Source: Stomoxys calcitrans (Eukaryota > Arthropoda > Insecta > Diptera > Muscidae). Taken from it: 64,000 nucleotides of DNA. The DNA lies in the NCBI RefSeq assembly GCF_963082655.1, contig NC_081554.1, forward strand, positions 126,269,453-126,333,452, in the 5' to 3' direction. The translations under genes were made by a program, and so were the position numbers. How positions within the stretch are numbered: the first letter of the stretch is position 1; the number at the start of each line of letters is the position of its first letter. Below are positions 55,874 to 64,000 of this stretch, in pieces. The notes under the pieces are model-generated. The model was not told where the DNA came from. It was given only the letters and a program-made list of their open reading frames with translations, and ran no database searches.

Positions 55874-58800
55874 ACTTTACTTATTTTTAATGGCTATGAC
55901 AGAATATTTGTTCCACTAGCCGAATGTAGAATAGCGTTCCAAGCACCTCGATCTTCTGCACTCATTCTAAAATCTCTGACACCAAGTTTCGAGGTGTCTC
56001 CCAGAACTTGATCTTTACATCGGGCTTTTGGTCTTCCCGGTTTGCGTGTACCACCGTGTTTGCCTTCAAAAGACTTCTTTGCTGGAGCTTCTTCATCCAT
56101 TCTGACAACATGACCTAGCCAACGCAGCCGTTATATTTTGATGCGTGTAACTATGCTATCGTCGTCATACAGCTCGTGGTTCATACGTCGCCTATATTCT
56201 CCGTTAACGCAAACTGGTCGATATATTTTACGAAGAATCTTCCTCTCAAATACTCCAAGCACTGCCTCATCTGCTTTCACAAGTACCCATTCTTCAAAAC
56301 CATATAACAGCACGGGTAGTATCAGTGTCTTGTAAAGTGCAGTCTTCGTCTGTCGAGAGGTGGCCTTGTTTCTAAACTGCTTACTTAGTCCAAAGTAGCA
56401 TCTGTTTGCCAGTATTATTCTTCGCTTAATCTCAAAACTGGTGTCATTCGTTTCGGTTACGGCGGTGCGGAGGCTTTCTCCATTTTCTTTATCTGCCATC
56501 CTTTATCTAATACCGTCCATTTCGTCTTAACTCCATTTGATGCAAGACCCATTTTCACTGACTCTTTTTCGATTCTTTCAAAAACTGGAGTTACTACTTC
56601 CGGTGACCGACCTATGATATCGATGTCGTCGGCATAGGTAGCATGTGTTCTCTTGTGAATAGTGTGCCATATCTATTCACTTCTGCATCTCGTATAATCT
56701 TCTCCAGCAGGATATTAAAGAGATCACACGATAGGCTGTCTCCTTGTCTGTAACCTCGTTTGGTATTAAATGGTTCGGAGAGATTCTTTCCTATTCTTAC
56801 TGAGGAACGCGTATCAGCAAGTGTCATCCTGCAGAGTCTTATTTATTTTGCAGGGATACCAAACTCAGACATGGCTTGAAATACCTTTGAACGTAAAGGA
56901 GTATCGAAGGCGACTTTGTAGTCAACAAAGAGGTGGTAGGTGTTGATTTGTCCTTCTCGGGTCTTTTCCAGGATTTGGCGCTGTGTGAATATCTGGTCTA
57001 TGGTGGATTTACCTGGTCTAAAGCCGCATTGATAGGTCCCAATTATCTCATTGACTTTAGGTTTTAATCTTTCACACAGTACGCTCGAGAGTATCTTGTA
57101 TGCGATGGGGAGGAGACTTATTCCTCTGTAGTTGGCACATTCCGTCTTGTCTCCTTTCTTGTGTACGGGACATAGTATGCTGAGGTTCCAATCATCGGTT
57201 ATGCGTTCTTCTAGCCAGATTGCGCAGATAAGCTGATGCATACGCCTTACCGGGTAACCCGTCGGCTCCTGCTGCCTTGTTGTTCTTTAGTCGGGTTACT
57301 GCTACTTGGACCTCATTCTGACTAGGAGGTAAACATTCTATACCATCATCAGGAATTGGTTCTGCGGTATCCTCTTCGCCGCCAACATCGGACACTAGCA
57401 GTTGGGTAAAATGTTCTTTCCATATCCTCAGCATGTTGTCTGTGTCAGTTACCAGATTTCCTTCTTTGTCTCTGCAGGAGGATGTGCCTGCACCAAAGCC
57501 ATCGGTTTGGTGTTTAATTCTTTGGTAGAATTTCCGGACTTCATTGTGACTCCTGTACATCTCAATTCGCTCGCACTCACGTCTTTCCATTTCCTTTTTC
57601 TTTCTGCGGAATAGACGTTTCTCCTCTCTCCTTTTCTCCCGATACCTCTCCTTCATCTGGCGCGTTGCTACTAATTGCAGGGTTGCTCTATATGCCGCAT
57701 TCTTGGCTTCAATAGCATCTCGACACGCTTGGTCGTGCCATGGGTTTTTTGGAGGAGGCTTTCGGTACCCAAGTACGGCATTCGCGGCATTTTCCATGGA
57801 GTGGGCAATAGTTTGCCACTGCGCCATTATATCATCGGATCAAGGAGTGCTTTCATCAAGCAGTTGGGTCAGTCGAGTGGAGTATGCCTCTGCCATTTGT
57901 TGTGTTTGCAGCTTTTCAATGTCCAGCTTCCGTGCAATGTCAGATCGTACTTTTCTCGCCATGTTCAAACGGGTGCAACCAGGTAATGATCCGAATCTAT
58001 ATTCGCTCCACGGATCGATCGTACATCTAACACGCTGGATGAATGCCTTCCATCTATCACAACGTGATCAATTTTCTCGTGTTTCTCGTGTTTTGATCGG
58101 GTGACAGCCATGTGGCTTTGTTATATTCTCTCTCTAGGCGATCGTAGAAAATAGCCTTGGTTTGCTCGTCTTTGTCTTCCGTCGGGGCATGGGCACAAAT
58201 AAGGCTGATGTTGAAGAATTTGGCTTTTATGCGGATTGTGGCTAGCCTCTCATCCACATGGGTAAAGCTGGAGACAAGGTGTTTCAGTCTCCGACTAACA
58301 ACAAATCCACAGCCAAATTCATGCCTCGTGTTATGACAGCTATAGTATAATTCGTCACCGTTTGGTGTTGTAGTGACGCCATTCCCAGTCCATCGCACAT
58401 CCTGTAAGGCGGTAATATCTGCTTCTCTAATACATCCGACAGCGCGTATACTGCACCTTCTCATGAAGATTGCGGACATTCCGGGTCCAGAACCGCAAAT
58501 CATGGTTTTTTTTCGTTTGCGTGTGTCGTCAACGTTGGGGGGGGTCCGTTTTTACTATTCCTTTGTTTTTCATAGTAGTTCTCAGTTTTCCGGGGGCGGG
58601 TTACTGGCCCAGCGCCCCAACCGCATGGGTTTTGTGGGATTGCACACGTATCCTTCGTTGTGGCGAGCCGCTTGCTCCAAGATCTGACGCTCGCCGCCTG
58701 CCGCCCCTAAACTGGAAACAGACGCTGATGTTGGCCATTGGTTATTTGAAGGCGCCAATAACTCGCCTTGTCATCTCGAGTATCATTGGCACTGAGTATT

Positions 58801-58990
58801 TAATTAAGAGCCAGTGCCACCTGACTCCTCACTGAGACTCTCCTCTCGAAAATCGCTGGCTGCCCGCGGCCGCATTTGCTGTTACTCCGCATAAAAACGG
58901 ACCTTTCCACTATCCGCAATCTGTGGACGCGCCCGGTAGCTTTTAGCTAAGCTTCCCGTGATAACGATGGGCACCACACAAGTCGGAGCT
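55874..58990 (-). mobile_element. LINE-B copy 4, minus strand
   Basis: Linker and RT start 57192-57827; RT 56843-57241 with 'DKTECANYRGISLLP', 'QCGFRPGKSTIDQIF' and 'FVDYKVAFDTP'; 56612-56827 'YRQGDSLSCDLFNILLEKI', where the YADD codons at about 56620 have suffered a small deletion; C-terminus 55894-56499. The endonuclease frame 58057-58503 jumps from 'LEREY' to '[10 protein letters not shown]', losing about 75 residues including the GDFNA box. The 5' leader (58500-58990) includes the same 'gcccggtagctttt' stretch as copies 2 and 3. Confidence 0.85.
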
Positions 58991-59479
58991 CAAAGTTCTA
59001 GCCTGTGTTGTGCTCATAGTCATCCTGTATCAGCTGGGCGTATAACTTGTATTATTTACAAGAAATAAATCTAATAGGAACTGATGGCCACGTTGCCTCC
59101 TGAATGCAATGAAATTTTTCATCCATTTACTCATATGAGACTATCGTCGGCCATTTTGTGATAAGAAATTATGCAGGAATATACTGACGAATTTCCGTCT
59201 GTGTATTCGTCTGTTTTTCCACTAAGGCGATACATTTGGAGACGACCTCTGATCGTGTTTCCTTGCAGCCTTTAGTCGGTTTATATCCTGACGTGGTTGT
59301 CCAGTTCATATACATTCCAGTAATGGGACAACATTTGTCGGCGCATCAAAAATAATTGCAAAGGTATTTATTTAGACATCCCAGAGCGCGATATCGGCAA
59401 ACAATTAACATCAAAAAGACCTGGCATTTTATTCCGCCCGGAGTCCCCCTTTCTTTAAGTTACTCTTGTTTTAAGTTTT
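58991..59479. other. Unassigned stretch
   Basis: Some residual LINE-B leader may reach about 59030. The remainder shows no ORF, RNA or repeat terminus that I can identify. Confidence 0.35.
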
Positions 59480-60670
59480 TATACCCTCCACCATAGGATG
59501 GGGGGGTATACTAATTTCGTCATTCTGTTTGTAACTACTCGAAATATTTGTCTGAGACCCCATAAAGTATATATATTCTTGATCGTCGTGACATTTTATG
59601 TCGATCTAGCCATGTCCGTCCGTCCGACCGTCTGTCCATCCGTCCGTCCGTCTGTCCGTCCGAAAGCACGCAAACTTCCGAAGGAGTAAAGCTAGCCGCT
59701 TGAAATTTTGCACAAATACTTCCTATTAGTGTAGGTCGGTTGATATTGTAAATGGGCCATATCGGTCCACGTTTTGATATAGCTGACATATAAACCGATC
59801 TTGGGTCTTGACTTCATGAGTCTCTAGAGGTGCAGTTCTTATCCGATTTGAATGAAATTTAGCACGACGTGTTTTGTTATGATATCCAACAAGTGTGCCA
59901 AGTATGGTTCAAATCGATCCATAACCTGATATAGCTGCCATATAAACCGATCTTGGGTTTAGATTTCTTGAGCCTCTAGAGTGCGCAATTCTTATCCGAT
60001 TCGAATGAAATTTAGCACGATGTGTTTTGTTATGATATCCACCAGCTGTGCCAAGTATGGTTTAAATCGGTTCATAACCCGATATAGCTGTCATATAAAC
60101 AGATATGGGGACTTGACTTCTTGAGCTTCTAGAGGGCACAATTCCTATCCGATTTGGCTGAAATTTTGCATGACGTATTTTATTCTTACTTTCAAGTACT
60201 ATGTCAAATAAGGTTCAGAACGGTTCATAACCTGATATAGCAGTCATATAAACCGATCTGGGATCTTGACTTATTGAGCCTGTAGAGGTCGCAATTATTA
60301 TCCGATTTGCCTGAAATTTTGTAAGACGGATCCTCTCTTGACCATCAACATACGTGTTCATTATGGTCTGAATCTGTCTATAGCCCGATACAGCTCCCAT
60401 ATAAATCGATCTCTCTATTTTACTTCTTGAGCCCCCAAAGGGTGCAATTCTTATTCGAATTGGCTGAATTTTTACACAGGTCTCCAACATATAATTTAAT
60501 TGTGGTCAAGACGGTATCTTGATTTCGCTCTAATAGCAGAGCAATTCTTTTATATATATTCTTTTTTATTGCCTAAGAAGAGATGCCGGGAAAAGAACTC
60601 GACAAATGCGATGCATGGTGGAGGGTATATAAGATTCGGCCCGGCCGAACTTAGCACGCTTTTACTTGTT
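59480..60670 (+). mobile_element. T153 element (K)
   Basis: Head hairpin at 59480, GTCY tract at about 59616-59662, core markers at 59784, 59937, 60090, 60243 and 60396 (153 bp each), tail palindrome and ACTTGTT end at 60670. With constant spacing and both ends intact, it is a good reference copy of middle length. It sits at the 3' boundary of the LINE-D remnant. Confidence 0.9.
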
Positions 60671-60689
60671 TTTTCTTATTATTTTATCT

Positions 60690-63335
60690 TTCCAGCAAGA
60701 TGAGTTCCATCGCAAAGCCCAAGCATCCTACGAACTTCGTTTGCAGATAATGGCGGAAACTCCATAGACTTCGAAACTTCGCTGTTCCACAATGTTGCAT
60801 GCGCATTCGTCGCCCACTCCCTTAACTCCGACTGCGTCGACCAGAAAGGCTTCGGGTTAACTAAGTTTATTGACGGCAGTTCTCTGGCCTTCACTATCAA
60901 ATTGTCTGCCCTTTCATTTCCCCTTACTCCGTTATGGCCCGGCACCTAAACGATGCGATTTACCATCACCAGAAGAGGCGTTAATCTCCTTCTTACACTC
61001 CAAGACTTTTCGTGACCTTACCGTTCTGGTTGTTATTGCCCTTATGACAATTGTCGGTTTAGTACCACACCACACCGTGATCGCCCAGATCTCCGCCTGC
61101 AGGGCCTATTATGGTCAGGCAGTCTAAAACATATCTCAGTCTTTGGGTTCTCAGTGTAGACCCCCGGGCCCACTCTGTCCTCCAGCTTTAATCCACCCGT
61201 ATAACATGATTTTCCAGATGGCAATACTAGGGTTCCGCCAGGCCAAGACTGTGTCGCTGGCAGCAGTGTCTCGCATTCGACCTCAACTTTCGTCTCAGGT
61301 ATCCGATCGGAAACCTCTTTCCTATAGTCGCCGCGATGGCATGAACTCCTCCCATCCTCTATCCATTCTCCCATTGCTTTAAATCTCATAGCTGCAGTGG
61401 CTGCCTCACATTTAATCTATTGGGTTCCCAAAAAGTAATTGCGGATTTTTCATATAGTCGGCGTTGACAAATTTTTTTACAGCTTGTGACTCTGTAATTG
61501 CATTCTTTCTTCTGTCAGTTATCAGCCGTTATTTTTAGCTTGCTTTAGAAAAAAAGTGTAAAAAAGTATATTTGATTAAAATTCATTCTAAGTGTTATTA
61601 AAAATGCATTTACTTTCTTTTAAAAAATCCGCAATTACTTTTTGGGCAACCCAATATATGTCAATGGGCCGGATATCTAGAATAATCTCCTGTGCCCTAG
61701 CCCTCATCGCTCCGCCTATGCCAAGACAACTTGTTCTCTGAACTTGTTGTATGGTCCTAACATTGCACTTTTTCTCCATAGTAGTCCACCAAACTACTGA
61801 GGCATTGGTGTAATCACGCTCCTGTAGAGCCAGTGGACTATCGTCAGATTCAAGCCCCATTTGGAGCCTGCGGCTACATAGTGCCCAACATCTGTGCGAC
61901 TTCTCAGTACGCTCCTGAATGTGACACTTCCAATTAAGTTTCCTATCCAAACATTTGGCCTTGTCAGATATTGAAATCGTTTTATTAAGGAAATGTGGTG
62001 CGTCAAATTGGCCCACCTTCGTCTTCCTCGTAAACAGGCATATTTCAGTCTTCTCTGGGTTAACATTGAGATCCCTGGGTCTAGTCATTTGCCATATGCA
62101 AGACCCTTCTGCATAGTTGGGTCGAATCCTTACCCCTTATAACATCGTCTGCGTAGCAGACGGGTTCAAACCCCTCTTCAGTTAGCATCCGTAATAGGTC
62201 ATTTATGGTGGTCACCCATAGGAGTGGCGATAAAATGCCCCCATGTAGCGTGCCCTGTGCCACTTTCTCCCTTATATTTATGCCATTGGACACACAATTT
62301 ATCCACCTGTTCCTTAGCATATGGTTTATCAAGTCTCTAAGGACCGGGTCCACCCGGTACTGGTCTAAGAATTGGATCAGTATATCGGTCCGCACATTGT
62401 TAAAAGACCCCTCGATGTCAATGCATACCGCCAGTGTGTACGCTTTGGCATCGAAGGATTCTTCTATTTTATGCACAACCTCGTGCAGAGCAGTCTCCAC
62501 CGACCTTCCCTTGACATAGGCATGCTGTTTGTATTTGAGCAGTTCGCTGGATGTCCTACTCATGGTCTTCACAATAAGTTTCATAGTTTTGAATAGAAAG
62601 GATGTAAGGCTTGTAGGTCTGTAAGCCTTTGGTATAGCATAACTTGTCTTGCCGGACTTGGGTATAAATACCACCCTTGCCTCCAGCCAGGCATTCGGAG
62701 TATACGCAAGTTCTAGGCACATATGCATAGTGGCCAGATGCGGCGCCAGATAGTCGACCTGCTTTTGTAGTAACGCCGGAAATATTCCATCAGGTCTAGG
62801 AGACTTATGGTTTGAAGCTCCTCAAGGCTTCTTTAACAATAAATTCTGTTATGATAAATCTTCGATTAACCTCATTATTCCAAGATTCTGGTGTTTCCGT
62901 AAGTCGCTTTGTATCCTGTGGAAAATGCGTTTTCATCAAAAGCCTCAACACGTCCTCTGTTGTCTCTGCTCTCACTCCCATGCCGTCTACTAAAGTTTTT
63001 GAGAGAAACTTTTTCATCTTGGTGGTGTCATTAACGCTATCGTGCTGTCCGTGCTATTCTAAACATAATGTAGCGATGGTCAGAGAAGGAATGCTCCATG
63101 GAGACCCTCCAACCCTGAACCTCATCGATTAGATTTTCCGAACTTATTGTCACAGATAGCGGTGTTTCCAATATTAAGTAGTATTAAGTCGTTAGTATTC
63201 AAAAAATCTGCCGGGGCTTGTCGTCGCTTATTAATGTTGGTACTAACCCACGAAATGTGATGAAAATTCGTAACTCACCCCATTTCCTGTCTGTTTTGCT
63301 TTCCTCACCAACCGTTCAGCTCCGACGAAGGGGAG
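60690..63335 (-). mobile_element. LINE-D, longest copy: endonuclease end, RT, RNase H
   Basis: Reading leftward. Endonuclease C-terminal part (63335-63040, homologous to 16970-17290). Linker 62805-63017 ('TPESWNNEVNRRFI', 'VKEALRSFKP'). RT 62081-62728 with 'AYRPTSLTSFLFKTMKLIV', 'AVCIDIEGSFNNV' (motif A Asp), 'GTLHGGILSPLLW' and 'PVCYADDVI'. RT end and thumb 61588-62088. RNase H 61042-61389 and 60679-60945 ('MPGHNGVRGNERADNLIVKA'). The EN-RT-RNase H order is that of I/LOA/R1-like LINEs. ORF1 and the 3' tail are lacking. The catalytic YADD is intact, but frames are broken at several points and a MITE lies between RT and RNase H. Confidence 0.85.
61420..61654. mobile_element. Mariner-type MITE, 235 bp, flanked by TA
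   Basis: The terminal inverted repeat 'cccaaaaagtaattgcggat' lies inside 'ttgggtt....' at the left, and its complement at the right ends 'gggcaacccaa'. The repeats match over about 32 bp with one base missing in the left copy. TA dinucleotides abut both ends (61418-61419 and 61655-61656), as mariner/Tc1 elements generate. The interior is too short for a transposase. Inserted between the RT and RNase H parts of LINE-D. Confidence 0.9.
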
Positions 63336-63339
63336 ATAA

Positions 63340-63540
63340 GTACAAAGGCCATCATAATCAATGTTAGTGCAGTTCTTCAATAAATTTATTGCACCAAAGA
63401 ATTCATTCTTCGAAATCGACATGGACCCAATATCTATGCTACTATGGGGTTAATAGAACTCATTTAGAGAAGTGGAAATTTTGATTTAAGGGTTCAGCAA
63501 AGAAGTCTACAGTTTCATTACCCGTTTGTGAAGTTCTTTC
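63340..63540 (-). pseudogene. LINE-F scrap (RT lead-in)
   Basis: In reverse, frames read 'NETVDFFAEPL' and, in another frame, 'SIDIGSMSISKNEFFGAINL' then 'TNIDYDGL', the usual lead-in to a Jockey/CR1-type RT (a helix, then ..GxDG/DYDGL). It resembles none of LINE-A to LINE-E at this point. About 200 bp, broken. Confidence 0.5.
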
Positions 63541-63548
63541 ATTATATG

Positions 63549-64000
63549 TGGTTAGGTTAGGTTTAAGTGGCAGTCTGCCATCAGACTCACTTAGACGTTT
63601 TCGTCCATTGTGATACCACAGGAACAGAAGAAGAAAGATGGCTTCTAGTTCCTACCGTTGAACCATCCAGATTGCTTTAAAAAGCCTGATCGTATACCCC
63701 AAAGCTCATCTGGTCGTTTAGTTTGGAACCATCCGTATAGAACCCTATATAACTTCTGTTATCAGGGATATCGTAGTTCTAATCGGTACTATCAGGAATA
63801 GTGGTACAGTACTTTTTATCAAAAAGCGGCTCAGGTAGAGTGTAATCCATACTGCCTGAAACATCGAACATTGTATCAAGAATAACACAGTGTCCGTAGC
63901 AGCCACATGACCAATGAGAAAGATCCCTTAACCTCACGTCAGTGGTCGCAGCCATTTGTCTAGCCACAATGTCCAGAGACATTAGATGTATCATTAAATT
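63549..64000 (-). pseudogene. LINE-C second copy, continuing past the window
   Basis: 63549-63700 matches the LINE-C 3' tail (12170-12305: 'gtctgccatcagactca', 'ttgtgataccacagg', 'accgttgaaccatccag'). It then jumps to the equivalent of 13050, so about 740 bp including most of the RNase H domain is deleted. 63705-64000 matches 13055-13380 (RT end, 'LMSLDIVARQMAAT' frame at 63779-63994). It runs off the right edge. Confidence 0.8.

Overview
The window looks like AT-rich, repeat-saturated DNA from a dipteran, most likely a calyptrate (muscid-type) fly. The grounds are several APE-type LINE families, a Ty3/Gypsy element, a mariner-end MITE, tRNA-headed SINEs, a 67-bp intron, and (TA)n / GTCY-rich dispersed elements like the 'mini-me' elements described in Diptera. 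The species is inferred, not proven.

Only one stretch looks like a host gene: the last two coding exons of a Ly6/three-finger, probably GPI-anchored protein on the minus strand (11219-11695, 67-bp intron). I found no rRNA, functional tRNA, CRISPR array or prokaryotic operon. The rest is nested transposon debris.

Layout: 0-5 kb, repeat families X and Y, two 'T153' elements and a LINE-D scrap. 5-7 kb, 'T130' elements. 7-9.9 kb, LINE-A (minus). 11.2-11.7 kb, the Ly6 exons. 12.2-17.4 kb, LINE-C (minus) split by a 1.65-kb T153 element, then a LINE-D endonuclease fragment. 17.4-25 kb, alternating T130 and T153 elements. 25.5-29 kb, a SINE and LINE-B copy 1. 29-35.5 kb, T153, SINE, TIR-element, satellite-like and T130 sequence. 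35.6-37.2 kb, LINE-E with an internal duplication. 37.5-38.7 kb, a fold-back MITE and a 780-bp TIR element. 39.4-44.9 kb, a decayed Gypsy element split by LINE-B copy 2. 44.9-47.3 kb, two T153 elements. 48-49.6 kb, fold-backs. 50.2-52.3 kb, a SINE and T130. 53.1-59 kb, a LINE-D RNase H scrap and two LINE-B copies placed tail to tail. 59.5-64 kb, T153, LINE-D (with a mariner-type MITE inside), a LINE-F scrap and a second LINE-C copy.

The most distinctive content is two repeat families with fixed ends and a tandem core: T153 (exact 153-bp period, palindromes close to both ends, GTCY microsatellite) and T130 (about 130-bp period). T153 is at least ten substantial copies here. Homologous sequences without the insertion ('empty sites') are present in the same window for two of them. 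None of the transposon reading frames is intact. Family letters are local labels. Boundaries were read by eye and may be off by some tens of bases unless a terminal motif fixes them.
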